A model generated the notes under the pieces. It searched no databases and was not told where the DNA came from. It saw only the letters and a list, made by a program, of their open reading frames with translations. From Capronia americana (Eukaryota; Ascomycota; Eurotiomycetes; Chaetothyriales; Herpotrichiellaceae), in the NCBI GenBank assembly GCA_016110215.1, contig JADWQD010000002.1:744001-808000 (forward strand): a stretch of 64,000 nucleotides of DNA. The letters are read 5' to 3'. Shown here piece by piece: positions 53,550-64,000 of the stretch. The number at the start of each line of letters is the position of its first letter. Positions within the stretch are counted from its first letter, which is position 1. Made by a program: the position numbers and the translations under genes.

Positions 53550-53804
53550 TCACCCCAAAGTCAAGGCTTCGTTAGCACCGAACCCACGCCTATCGCGACA
53601 CTTGCGGAAGCTACGCTTCGGCCCTTTCACCTTCGGGCAGGTCTTGCCGCAACCGTACAGGTTTCCCTTGACTCTGGATTCTTCCTGTGTACTACTACCG
53701 CCAACTCGTCCTGTGTAGTTGCACGAGTAACCCCCATCAAGATCAACAATATCCACAGGAGAATGGTGTGCCTGACACAACCGTCTCAAGACGGCAGCTT
53801 GCAT
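53550..53804 (-). CDS. Doubtful small Cys- and Lys-rich open frame (84 aa)
   Basis: 84 codons reading MQAAVLRRLCQAHHSPVDIV, then GGYSCNYTGRVGG, then LYGCGKTCPKVKGPKRSFRK. Five cysteines, a basic C-half and no signal peptide in this frame. A spliced upstream exon coding a secretion signal was looked for and not found. I do not recognise the protein; it could be the last exon of a small cysteine-rich protein or chance. Confidence 0.2.
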   Translation of the reverse strand: MQAAVLRRLCQAHHSPVDIVDLDGGYSCNYTGRVGGSSTQEESRVKGNLYGCGKTCPKVKGPKRSFRKCRDRRGFGANEALTLG

Positions 53805-53965
53805 GAACCACCAAGTGCCTGTCCTATTCGAGCTCGCGGTCGGCCAAAATCTGCAAGCAATTGGCGAATCATTGTCAAGCTAAAACTAAAACTGCACCCG
53901 AAGCCGAGTGTCGAATTCAAGGGTATGTGCACGAGGGATATCTAGCTGACTTTGCCTCTTGACCT

Positions 53966-54514
53966 GTGAGGCTGAAAAGGATTATCCTCCTTCCTCTTTT
54001 GGATCAACACGGTGAAGAAACTTGGACATCGTGCTCGTTCCAGGCCGCTGGGAATAGCATCTACAACCAGAAATGCTCAGGTCACTGGTCTCAGTTGGTG
54101 GTCGACGCGCCCCGTCTCATGCCTGCTCCCCACGCCCTTCTGGAGCATTGGCGAAGGTACCGGCTACCCACTGCTCCTGGAATTGTCGCGAGCGCATACA
54201 TCGGTCTAGTGAAGAAGCAAATCAATTTATTCGCACGATTGCTTCATCCGAGGCCACTTGAGGATTATCAGGTTGAATTTTATCCAGTTCACCAGGAAAG
54301 ACGTACCCTGTGGAGCAACACTATTGAACGTGGTATATTAGGTTATGTCTGCATTGAATCCGTTCACCTACCACTCGGAACATGCTACGATGCTGAAATA
54401 CTGCCGATAGAGGCACTGCGAAAGCAAGGAACAGACGGTACCGGTGCCCTGGGATGTGTTTATGGGTTGAAAACGAGACTCTGGCACGAGTGGCATCGCT
54501 TCGAAGATGCGTGA
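53966..54514 (+). CDS. Doubtful open frame of 182 codons, no family recognised
   Basis: Open from a GTG at 53966; the first ATG in frame is at 54119 (MPAPHALLEHW). The sequence looks protein-like (LVKKQINLFARLLHPRPLED, GYVCIESVHLPLGTCYDAE), but no motif is known to me. A frame of this length is expected about once by chance in a window of this size. It may be a decayed gene. Confidence 0.25.
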   Translation: MRLKRIILLPLLDQHGEETWTSCSFQAAGNSIYNQKCSGHWSQLVVDAPRLMPAPHALLEHWRRYRLPTAPGIVASAYIGLVKKQINLFARLLHPRPLEDYQVEFYPVHQERRTLWSNTIERGILGYVCIESVHLPLGTCYDAEILPIEALRKQGTDGTGALGCVYGLKTRLWHEWHRFEDA

Positions 54515-54830
54515 ACCCTGAAGAGGTATGACCAAGCCCAAAAAAGAGTTGGGACTATGATGGGTCCAGTTGCACGAAACTTCATGGCGCGTTGTAGACT
54601 GCAATCTGCCTCAGGGGACGTCTCAATGGCTGAATGAAGCGACTACCGGCTCCAGTGAATGAAGCCTGGAGGGAATGGCTAAGTGAAAGAAGTCTGGGTA
54701 TTGGAAAGCCTTCCCAAAACCAAAATAGCCCCATCCGGTCCTTGTATACAGCCTGTTTCCGAGGCCTCGGAAGCCTCCAGGTAATGCACTTGAAATGCTT
54801 GTCGCATTTTGTCGTCACCTTCCACCCGTT

Positions 54831-55592
54831 CTAGGGCCCTTGCTGCTCCTTCTTCTTCTCCTCCGCTTGTTCTTGCGTCAAGATCTTCACGGCCTCCTTG
54901 TTCCCTATATAACTCAACCCACTCCAAACCGTCGTCCCGCCCACAAGATAGTACCACCCCTCCATCACACCCCAGAGATTCCACGCCTCGACCAACCCCA
55001 CAGGCAACACGGGCAACAACATGGCATTGCCCACCAGCAACAACTGTAGGAGCGTATTGATTTTGGAAATCTCGGTCGGATGGACCTCCGCGCTCGGCAG
55101 GCTGAAATCCCAGTACCTCGCCATTGTCTTCGGCGGGGGCAAGCTAATCCATCGGAAGTAGATCGCGGAGATTGCCAATGCCACGTCCCTCCCCAGCACT
55201 ATCACAGCGAGCCAGACGGGAAGCGTCCCGTTGAGGGTGAGAGTGACGACGCACGTGGTCATCAGGATCTTGTCGGCCATGGGGTCAATGACCGTCCCTA
55301 CGACGGTCTGTTGGTTGAAGCGCCGTGCGAGGTAGCCGTCGATGAGGTCTGTGATTCCCGCGTACGCGAAAAGGCATACCGCCGGGATTGGATTGTGGGT
55401 CAGGACGAAGTAGCCGACCAAAGGGGCAGCGAGCAGGCGGGAGAATGTTAAAGCGTTGGGGATGGTATAGATGTTTTCGTGGACCTGTGGGAGGAGGCGT
55501 TTGGGGAGGAGGGTCCGAGGCGCGGATGGTATCGAGGAGCTGGTCCGGACGTTAGCAGAGATTCTGGTGTTAAAATATGCTGTCCGTGACAA
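54831..55592 (-). CDS. CRD1: CDP-alcohol phosphatidyltransferase, cardiolipin synthase-like (5' end unresolved)
   Basis: The main exon encodes 253 residues up to a TTG; there is no ATG before the conserved core, so a first exon is missing from this model. The CDP-alcohol phosphotransferase signature DG-x2-AR-x8-G-x3-D-x3-D is complete in DLIDGYLARRFNQQ..GTVIDPMADK. It is preceded by the ENIYTIPNALTFSRLLAAP helix typical of Crd1. Four or five membrane helices follow, with the SLPPPKTMARYWDFSLPSAE loop. The enzyme joins CDP-diacylglycerol and phosphatidylglycerol to make cardiolipin in the mitochondrial inner membrane. One frame-consistent upstream exon would start at an ATG near 55692 and splice to 55605 (AG/GCA CCC TTG); its sequence is not presequence-like, so this is weak. 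Confidence 0.88.
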   Translation of the reverse strand: MSRTAYFNTRISANVRTSSSIPSAPRTLLPKRLLPQVHENIYTIPNALTFSRLLAAPLVGYFVLTHNPIPAVCLFAYAGITDLIDGYLARRFNQQTVVGTVIDPMADKILMTTCVVTLTLNGTLPVWLAVIVLGRDVALAISAIYFRWISLPPPKTMARYWDFSLPSAEVHPTEISKINTLLQLLLVGNAMLLPVLPVGLVEAWNLWGVMEGWYYLVGGTTVWSGLSYIGNKEAVKILTQEQAEEKKKEQQGP

Positions 55593-56704
55593 GGGTGCCT
55601 GTCAACAAAGTTCAAGACCGGGAACTGTCTTGTTGCTTCGACATCGTGGCCCTCACAACCTTGTCCGGCCCGCAGTTTGGTTCAACGCCCATGTATAGCG
55701 CCGTATGACAAAGGCAACAACGTACTCGGTGCTACGAAGCACGGCCAGTGGATCTAATGTCTTTTCTCGGGCAGATAGATAACAGGAGTATTGCCCTTAC
55801 CTGCTAGTCTCCCGTCTGGTGTCATCTTTAGAAACCTCATCCTTTCCTTGTAGCAAGGATACTGTCCGTGAAAATTTCCGCGTCTGGCGCACTATGGCGT
55901 TCACGGTACATCGTGTCTTTGAACCCGATGATGTACTCCGCAACGGCGAGGTGTGCGGCCAGATCGTTGTGCAAGCAGAGTCTCGCTCCTTTGGATGTGG
56001 AAGCCGAGTTGAGACCGATCGGCCAGATCCGTATGGCGTTGATAGACACCTCAGGCCCTGACCATAGGCCAGTCGAGTGAGGGCTGCGATACCGAAACTC
56101 GGTCGAACTTTTGCTCCCATCCCTCCTGGGCGGGCTAATAAGGTCATGATGCTAATATTAATATCGACATTCTGCCTCGCCGACCAAGTCATGCAGTCCA
56201 CAAAACTCCGATCCGATGTGACGCGACAAGAAGTGTTCGTGGAACGAATTTAGGCGTCTGGAGCTGTCGGTGACAAGAATTTTCTCTCCAGAACGGCCAA
56301 TTCGGGGGCTTGAAAAAGACGCGATGGATATTTACCCAGGAAGAAGGAACTGCGTTGACAGGCAAAGGCGTTGATATCGGACCTCGACGCGTGAGGTCGA
56401 AGTCAGGAAGTTCGCAAACCCACGGATGACTAAGCAGCAGCCGCAGCTGTGGTCTCGGTGGAGGTTGGTCTACGACGTGGAGAGAGGCACGCAACATTAA
56501 TCAACATAAAACTACGCATTGGCTGCAGAAAGGCGTACGAGTACTCGGCACATCAGAACATTCGTGAAGCCGGAGTGGTTGCGATACAGATATTGTACAG
56601 AGATGCTGTATATGGACACTGCCCATAGCGAGACAGCTGCCGCTATACAACGATTTTGAATTGAACAATCACTCCATTTCTGTTTGTATAGTGCCAGTGG
56701 GATG
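55593..56704. other. Region upstream of the cardiolipin synthase exon and downstream of MTO1
   Basis: The left 200 bp should contain the missing first exon of the cardiolipin synthase gene. The rest has only short, unrecognised frames. No repeats seen. Confidence 0.5.
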
Positions 56705-58826
56705 TCATAGCGAAACATCGACTTGATCCACGGCGGCTTTGTCCTCAAGCACCATCTCCTCCGCTGGCAGTTTGCGCCAATTCTTCTTTGCGTATCGCAA
56801 CAGCCTCAAGGCTCCATGCGGCGTCACGCCTTCCACTCGCCTAGCCATGCCCACGCTCGCAGGCCTGACCAATTTCAAGACTTCCCTCTCACCGATGCTC
56901 AGCCCGAAGACGGAGTCATAATCCAGTTCGGCAGGCAGAGCCAGTGATTCGTCCCTCGCGAATGCCTCTGCCGCCTTCTGCTGAAAGGTGATGTAAGGCG
57001 CGTAGAGACTCTCGATCGATACTCTGTTCCTGATCTTGGGCTCGTAGTTATCGATATCCGGCAGTGTTTGAACCTTTTCAGCAAGGCTGCCCATATCCAC
57101 GCCGGTTACTCTGAGAATGTCAAAAGCACTGCGGCGGTTCGAGTCGATACGGGACGGAAACCCCATCTTGACCCATTCGGTGCTCGGATATCGCACGTTT
57201 TCCAGCTTTCTCTGGAGTTCGGCCATTTGGGCTCGTGTGTTGGAGAAGTGAGCCCATCGCTTATCGCTCACCACGCCAGCCTCGCGGCCTTTTTCAGTCA
57301 AACGCAGATCTGCGTTGTCGGCGCGACAACTCATGCGGTACTCGCTTCGAGCCGTGAACATCCTGTAGGGCTCACTTACGCCCTTCGTGATGAGGTCGTC
57401 AATGAGAATGCCGATGAATGCTTCTGCACGAGAAAGTGTGAATGGTGCTTTGCCCTGTGCGGATAAACCTGCGTTGATACCAGCAATAATCCCTTGTGCT
57501 GCGGCTTCTTCGTAGCCCGTGGTGCCGTTGATCTGGCCCGCCATAAATAGCCCTTTGATGAGCTTGGTCTCGAGCGTAGGGAAAAGGTTGCGTGGGTCAA
57601 TGTAATCATATTCCACACCGTATCCTGGCTGAAGCATCTTGACGTTCTCCAGACCTTTAACGGTCTTGAGCATTGCGTATTGTGCATCTGCCGGCACAGT
57701 CATGCTGATGCCGTTGGGATAGATGATCTTGTTAGGCTCCAGACCTTCGGGCTCCAACCATATCATGTGCCTTTCCTTGTGTTGGAACTTGATAATTTTG
57801 GACTCGAGCGAAGGACAGTAGCGTGGTCCTTTGACTGTCTCCCGGATGTGTATTGATTTATCGAGGTTGTCTCGGATAATTTGGTGTGAGGCTTCGTTGG
57901 TGTAGGTAGTCCAGCAGTTCAGCTGTCCTTCGTCTCCGATCTCCACAGTGTCATTGAGATAGGAGAATGGCGTTGGTGGCGAGTCACCTGGCTGGACTTG
58001 CAGAGCACGGAAATCAATGCTGTCTCGATCCAGCCGCGGCGGGGTTCCAGTCTTCAGCCGCCCCAGGGTGAAGCCTGCATTGCGTAAGGACTTACTCAAA
58101 CCAAACGTAGCAGCTTCGCCCATCCTTCCGGATGGATAGGCCTCGAGTCCAATATGGATTTCGCCACCAAGGAATGTTCCCGTTGTAATAACCACTCGCG
58201 AGGCAGGAATGACCTGGCCGTCCTCAAGCCGAATACCAGTAATTTGCCCCTGTGAAATTGCATCGCTTGAGTCGATATTATCCCGCGATACAATAATGTC
58301 GGCGACTTTGCCTTCCACCACGCTCAAGTTTGGTGTCGATAGCATCTCTTCCCGCATGTATTTCTTGTAGAGATCACGATCAATCTGTGCTCGGGGCCCC
58401 CATACCGCGGGTCCTTTCTTGATGTTCAACATGCGAAACTGGATTCCAGCTCTGTCGATGATGCGTCCAGCGACTCCGTCCAGCGCGTCGATCTCACGGA
58501 CCATGGTGCCTTTGCCGATGCCGCCAAAACTGGGATTGCAGGAACAGACGCCTAAATTGGAGAGCGAGGGAGTGACAAGGGCGGTACGAGCCCCAGATCG
58601 TGCGGCTGCGGCACTGGCTTCAGTGCCTGCATGGCCGCCGCCGATGACAATGACATCGTATGGTCTGTCGCACGGTCAGTATTCGAGATTGGAGATCGAG
58701 TGCTCGCAAATACCTGAAGTCACCCGCCACGGCTGCGAACGACCGCTGCAGCCGTAAGATACGCGACCTTGTTCGCGGAGTGTGGCCCCATGGCAAGGGG
58801 CCAGACGGCCGGGGAGGCAGTCTCAT
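56705..58826 (-). CDS. MTO1: Mitochondrial tRNA 5-(carboxymethyl)aminomethyl-uridine modification enzyme (MTO1/GidA)
   Basis: Two exons, 58826-58714 and 58664-56705, encode 690 residues. The first exon gives a basic presequence (MRLPPRPSGPLPWGHTPRTR) ending just before the FAD-binding YDVIVIGGGHAGTEAS at residues about 40-55. The GidA hallmarks follow: NPSFGGIGKGTMVREIDALDG (in part), GPAVWGPRAQIDR, TTGTFLGGEIHIG, LKTGTPPRLDR, RPxYGVEYDYIDPRNLFPTLE-type segment, and GQINGTTGYEEAAAQG. With MSS1/GTPBP3 it installs the cmnm5U wobble modification on mitochondrial tRNAs. Other in-frame starts do not fit: a different frame upstream (ATG near 58965) reads a presequence-like peptide but is out of phase with the FAD motif. 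Intron 49 bp. Confidence 0.95.
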
Positions 58827-59317
58827 GATGACTTGAGGACAGACTTGCGGTGCAGAGACTGTACGGAGTTGTACTGTGTAGGCGATGGAAGAACGACAAT
58901 TTCCCACGCTCGGTTAAACCTCGGTGAGCGCCGAGTGAAGAAGAGGAGAGGAATGAATCGGCCACAATTTGGTGAGAGTCTGACTGAACAAGAACTTGTT
59001 TCGTCGACCACCTACAAAGCCGACATCAACAGGAGCCCCCTGGTCTAGTTGGCTTCCAGTATTGCGGTACGAGCCATGAGGTCTCTATCAACCATCGACA
59101 ATACGAGTAGACTGCACATGAGAGCCTCCGTTCACCTATTTGTTTACGCTCCTGGTCCAATCAACAGAAAGCCATGGCCAGAGGCCACCAGTTTTGGTTG
59201 GCACAAGCCGGTTAGGCACCCAGCGCATCAGCCTGATCCGCGACTTTGATCTCAGAGCATCAGAGAAGCCCAGTTCCTTGACTACTGTACATCATCTCGT
59301 CCGCTACCAGTAGCGCC
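58827..59317. promoter_or_regulatory. Divergent promoter region of MTO1 and the NACHT-ankyrin gene
   Basis: 491 bp between the two ATGs. It includes a presequence-like but out-of-frame open stretch on the minus strand (58965-58827). No known box is obvious. Confidence 0.4.
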
Positions 59318-62300
59318 ATGAGTTTCGGATTCTCCATCGGTGACTTCCTTGCGGTCGCCGAATTGGTGGAGACGGTTAGGAAACGGTTCAACGGAGCGCC
59401 CGCCGAATACACTGCTTTGGCCGATGAGTGAGTCCATCGCGTCTTGGATCCGTGGAATTCGCCTCTAATTGACCAAGGACCCGAACGTTGCAGATAGTTG
59501 TAAATGACCTCAAAATCCAAATTGAAGACGACGAGCTTGAAGACGCCATCAAGCATGACTTGCAAAGTGCTCTGCAGAATTGCCAGGCTGTCTTGAGAGA
59601 CCTGTTAGCAGTCATCAATGCCAACACTGAGATCTCATCGACAGCAACGACGGCGCGCAAGCTGCCACGACGCATGTGGAAGCGCATTAGATGGGACCCC
59701 GTAGAGGCCGACAAGCTACGGTCACGCCTCATATCAGCGGTGCAGCTACTGGACGCAATCCGGCGACGTTTGGACAAGCGAGTTTATGGTACACAGCCAT
59801 GGTATCCAAACAAGTCACTAAGTCTTAGCCAGCGCAAACCAGAGGGACATCGCCCATGCCCTGGAGAAACTGACCATCACTCATGACAGCGATGAATTTG
59901 AACGTATTGCCACCTGGTTGGCTCCTGGGAGTCAAGCTGACTACCAGAATGACTACTTCGCGAAGGTCCATCCTGGCACTGGACAGTGGATATTTATGAA
60001 CCCTTTGTACCGCGATTGGATGAGTGGTGACGGACCGCCCATGTTGTTGCTTCCTGGTATTCCAGGGGCTGGCAAGACTTTCATTGCTTCCATCATCATC
60101 GGTGACTTGCAACGACGAGTCTCGCAGGATGGCAATGCTGCACTCACCGTCTTTTATAACAGTTTCAAAAGGTCTGCGGCCCAGTCTCGACTCGCCATCG
60201 TCTCAAGCTTTGCACGTCAGCTATACTCGCAGCGATCACGCAACATCGAAATCGTCACAAGACTCTACAAGGAGCACCAGGGCCGTGCCCCGGCATCGCA
60301 ACCGGGCCTGGAAGAAATTTCTTTGGTACTGGAAAAACTGCTGCTGGGGTTCAAGAGTGTCTATCTTGTGATCGATGCTCTGGACGAAGGCCAAGGACCT
60401 GCAGAATCTGACGACAGGCCGTGGAGATATGTCCTTAGTTTACTATACCAGATGGTGAAGAAGCTGAGATCGGAGGTGGCCATCAAGATCATCGCAACGT
60501 CCCGACCGAACCTCGAGCCTGAGATCGACGGATTATTTGCCACTGAAGAGCGGTTGACTATACATGCCCATGATGAAGACGTTAGCATGTTTTGTGCTGC
60601 GTTGATTAGGAACATCCGATGTATTGCCCAAAATCCTGAGCTACAGCTGAAGGTCAAAGATGCAATCTGTGAGAGCGCGAACGGCATGTACGTTCTTTGG
60701 CACGACCATTATGCCCGAGAAGGCGAAGATTAACCTTGTCTAGGTTTCTGTTGGCGAAGCTCCACTGTGACACACTTGCAGCGAAAACAAAGCCGAGAGA
60801 CGTACTGCAAGCAGTGAAGAGCTTCAAACTTGGCGGAGATGTTCTCCATCGAGCATACGAGGATACCATGCGACGAATCGAGTGTCAGCCTGCGGAGCAT
60901 AGAGAACTTGCACGGAAGGTCCTGGTCTGTGTGACCTATTCAGCTCGACCACTTTCTCTGGACGAATTGCGACATGCTCTTGCGGTGGACGAGGATACCC
61001 ATGAGCTAGACCCGGAGCTGGACTTGGACCACCCACAAGATGTGATGTCGAGTTGTGCGGGTTTAGTGGTGATCGACTCCGAGAGCAACATCGTCCGTCT
61101 TGTGCACTACACGACCCAGAGCTTTCTGGAATCCTATAGCGACAACATCATGAGAGATCCTCATAGCTTCCTTACGATCACCTGTCTCAACTACTTGCAC
61201 CTGGATGCCCTTGCCACGCATGTCTTGCTCATAGCAGATTATCCATTCCTTCAATATTCTGCGGAATACTGGAACCTCCATCTATCACAGGCAAGTTCGC
61301 CCACGCATCTCAGGCAACGAGCTTTCGCATTTCTTGACCATGTCGGGCGCGTCACAACTGCGTTCCGAACGCTTCCACACTGGGAGTGGGGTTTATACGA
61401 AGATCACGGGTTCTACGCTCTTCATTTCCTTGCTTACAGGGGTCTGGATGACTGGATCGTCGACTACATCAGACGTGGACAGCCATCTGAAGGGAAAATC
61501 CGGCAGGAGCCGCTATGTGCGAAATGCGGAATGTTAGTGGCACAAAACGAGGAATGTCGAAAGGAAGATTCAATGTCGTGGGGGAAGGCACTGACAAGCT
61601 TCCGGGATAGTGAGGGCCGCACGCCGCTGTGGTATGCAATCCAGACAAACCAGGTATCCACGGCGCAACTTCTCCTGGACATCAACGACCAGCTGCTGAA
61701 CGACGAGGACAACGACCATAAGCGCCTGCTTACATTTGCACTGGTGGAGCGCGCAGATGCCATCGCCCTTCAAATTCTTGAGAAGCCAGCAATGATTTCT
61801 TGGAGAGACTATCGCGATCAGTTCCACCAAACCTATCTTCACCAAGCCGTTCTACATGGTAGGGAGGCGGTATTTTATCGACTTCTAGAACTAGTATCTG
61901 CGTCGGAGTTGATCGATCCTGCTTCAGTAATAGGCTCCTTCACCGCGGTACAGGACTATCGTGGTCGAACGGCCTTATTCAATTCCGCTAGTTGGGGTAG
62001 CGCCAATATTGTCAAGACGTTGTTGGACTATAGCAAGGGACTTGAACTGAATATCCCAGATCACAGCGGCCGTTCTCCGCTGAGTGAAGCGGCTCGGTGC
62101 GGCAACTCCGAGGTCGTCAAACTTCTGCTGGATCAAGAGAACATCGACACGAGCCTCCGTGATTGTGGTGGACGCACTGCCCTGCACCACGCCGCCATCA
62201 ATGGCAGTGTGGCTACAATCAGCTGTTTGATCGATTCTGGAAAATTCCCCGCTAATTCAACAGATACGCAGGGCCGCGCTCCTCTGTCGTACGCAGCACA

Positions 62301-62865
62301 ACTCGGCCGACTTGATGCTATACTGTTTCTCCTCTCCCGGAAAGATGTTGACGTGCAAAGCATCAACGACGACGGTGACAACGCTCTGATGTATGCGTCT
62401 CGTTCTGGCCATTCAGGCTGTGTAGCCGTGCTGGCCCCTTTGATGCACAACATCAACGCAACAGACGTCCATGGATGTACAGCCCTGCACCAAGTGACGA
62501 GCACTGGGTTTTATAAATTTTTTCACGATCGTGCCAATCATGCTTCGTGCCTTGAAACGCTCATCAATCAAGGCGCTTCTTTGGATATCAGAAACAACGC
62601 GAACGAGAGTGCATACGACATATGTTGTCGTCGTCTTTCAACACTTAAGAAAAGAAGGCATACCCGCAAACATTTGGAGGAATTGATGTCAGTCATGAAT
62701 CGTCACATGCCAACAATAGCATCCAAGCAAGATCAAGACGCACCAAGCGACACTGTGAGAATCCACTCTGACATTCCTGACCATCTACTCAGAACTGGAT
62801 CAGCGCGCCGGATTACATCAGGGCAGGGAACCAGGCATTCGAAGCGACTGATGCCTCTCCTGTAA
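59318..62865 (+). CDS. NACHT-ankyrin NLR-like receptor (STAND protein)
   Basis: Four exons (59318-59427, 59478-59788, 59829-60687, 60744-62865) encode 1133 residues. Residues 1-160 are a helical fungal N-terminal domain (MSFGFSIGDFLAVAELVETV, then LRDLLAVIN and LISAVQLLDAIRRRLDK). The NACHT ATPase has Walker A GIPGAGKT (217-224), with Lys223, and Walker B LVIDALDEG (Asp323, Asp326), followed by IKIIATSRPNLEPEI. A winged-helix-like part (LSLDELRHALAVDEDTHE) and VRLVHYTTQSFLES follow. About eight ankyrin repeats fill residues 715-1060 (GRTALFNSASWGSANIVKTL, GRSPLSEAARCGNSEVVKLL, GRTALHHAAINGSVATISCL). The architecture is that of fungal NLR-like proteins, thought to sense non-self and trigger a response through the N-terminal domain. 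The ligand is unknown. Confidence 0.92.
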
Positions 62866-64000
62866 CGACCCTCGGCACTTTGGAAAATAAAAGCACCTCT
62901 AATCGTACCTCTTCTTGTTCTTTATGTGTCTAATACATCATCCCCCTCCCCTCCCCTGCTTCTACATAAACCATGTTTTCGCTCCCAGTAGTGCGCGAAA
63001 CTTCCTAGCCGGAATACTTAATTGATTATACCTGGGCAGAATTCCGTTTCCTCATTGGTGATAGGTAGGCTTGACGGATCATTGTACGATACCTCAACGG
63101 GCTCGATGGACCAAAATATACGCATGAACAGGCGTACATGGATATCCCGTAAAGAACGAGCCAATAACCGCATCATCGGTCGGTAGTGGACCTGACTCTA
63201 TGCAAAATCCATCAACGATGCCAGCATGTCGTCCTCAAGAAAATCCAACTCGGCCCCTTTCGCTGGAGGCTGCATTTATTCCTGGTGTTCAACGAAGGAA
63301 ACATGAGAAGAGACGTCGACTGCGTCAATATTCTGTTAAAGAGCAGTCCTCTCTTCTCTCGTTATTAGCTCTAGGCTAATAGCCGCAAGGCATTCTCTGA
63401 ACAGGTTTGGATCTGAGAACTTGACAGAACGTACTTCCCGTTGGCCGGAAAGTGATGCAACGTTGGCGGCGGTGAGGAGCATGCAGGAACGGAGCCACCA
63501 TCTCTTTGAGCGCGCCTGTTCTGGACTGGACGGGCAAAACTTAACAAAGGCGAAGACAAATTACACTTTTCTCCGGGATATGAACCGAATCGAGGCATCG
63601 TTCAGCCCTAGAGTGGTACTCTAGCAGGCGACGGAGCACAGCAGAGCACAGACCAGATAGATGTCTTAGTAAAATATGATTCATCACGAATGCCACAAAG
63701 GCGGAATGGTTTGTGACAGCTCTCCAGCTGCTTCCTAGGCTCTCCTGAAGTCGTATCTGATGCAGTGAGAGCGGAGTTTGTCAAAACTCTCCCTCACAGT
63801 TGGTGGTGATTAGGATCGGGCAAGGACCGGACCCCTAACTCACGTCTAGACTCATACTGGCAGCTAGACGTCCCGGGAGCTGGCACTCTTCCTTGGGCCT
63901 TGGCATCCCAGAGTCGAAGGGAGGAGAAAAAGGCTGTACCATTTGACCTGACTTATCTTGGTATAGCGACTGGGGTTTCTTGGTGAGATCCTTTCGCGGT
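62866..64000. other. Terminal region without a recognised gene
   Basis: About 1.1 kb after the NACHT-ankyrin gene. A CCCCTCCCCTCCCC tract at about 62942-62958 probably lies in the 3' region. The short frames (63186-63368, 63421-63624) are not convincing. Confidence 0.5.

Larger units (their letters stand above)
52953..54830. other. Gene-poor region with two doubtful open frames
   Basis: About 1.9 kb between the HET and cardiolipin synthase genes. It contains a cysteine-bearing frame on the minus strand (53550-53804) and an open frame on the plus strand (53966-54514), both listed separately with low confidence. Gene remnants are possible. Confidence 0.5.

Noticed and set aside
58720..58965. 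Presequence-like minus-strand frame starting MADSFLSSSS upstream of MTO1
   Set aside because: It is out of phase with the FAD-binding exon at the supported splice donor; the MRLPPRPSG start at 58826 keeps frame.
1..64000. CRISPR arrays, rRNA genes, insertion sequences, polyketide or peptide synthase genes
   Set aside because: None were seen; the repeats present are short microsatellites or coding minisatellites.

Overview
The window is nuclear DNA from a filamentous ascomycete (Pezizomycotina). The evidence is short GT..AG introns (about 47-146 bp) in most genes, genes on both strands without operons, a fused alpha-beta tryptophan synthase, and families typical of these fungi: a HET-domain protein, an NLR-like NACHT-ankyrin protein, a DUF3425-type bZIP protein, and EthD and ABM small enzymes. 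I cannot place it below class level; Eurotiomycetes such as Chaetothyriales would fit, but that is a guess. I found no rRNA, tRNA, CRISPR array, transposon or polyketide/peptide synthase core gene. I rebuilt exon structures by eye from splice signals and reading phase. All multi-exon models given with a start and stop keep frame across every junction.

Layout. 1-7.3 kb: the 5' part of a PTR2-type peptide transporter, then an EthD protein, an SDR, an MFS exporter and an ABM monooxygenase-like protein, possibly a small catabolic or detoxification cluster. 7.3-10.2 kb: no convincing gene. 10.2-17.2 kb: a retropepsin-fold-like protein, an isochorismatase-family hydrolase, a fructosamine-kinase-like phosphotransferase and an SHB17-like phosphatase. 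17.8-24 kb: an ankyrin protein with a fungal STAND-type N-terminus, and mitochondrial leucyl-tRNA synthetase. 25-29.5 kb: an F-box-like protein and a bZIP protein. 31-38.7 kb: epsilon-COP, a small basic protein, an aldo/keto reductase, a small membrane protein and a sugar transporter. 40-44.7 kb: an SDR, an alpha/beta hydrolase and tryptophan synthase. 45.4-53 kb: two uncharacterised proteins, an intronless FAD oxidoreductase with an extra N-terminal domain, and a HET protein. 54.8-62.9 kb: a cardiolipin-synthase-like enzyme, the mitochondrial tRNA-modifying enzyme MTO1, and a NACHT-ankyrin NLR-like receptor.

How the genes relate. The 1.8-7.3 kb genes are the only group whose contents suggest one pathway (small-molecule oxidation plus export). 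LeuRS, MTO1 and cardiolipin synthase all serve mitochondria but are scattered. The ankyrin protein (17.8-20.4 kb), HET protein (50.6-53.0 kb) and NACHT-ankyrin protein (59.3-62.9 kb) belong to families used in fungal self/non-self recognition, so the window is fairly rich in such genes. Other genes are housekeeping genes with no visible link to their neighbours.
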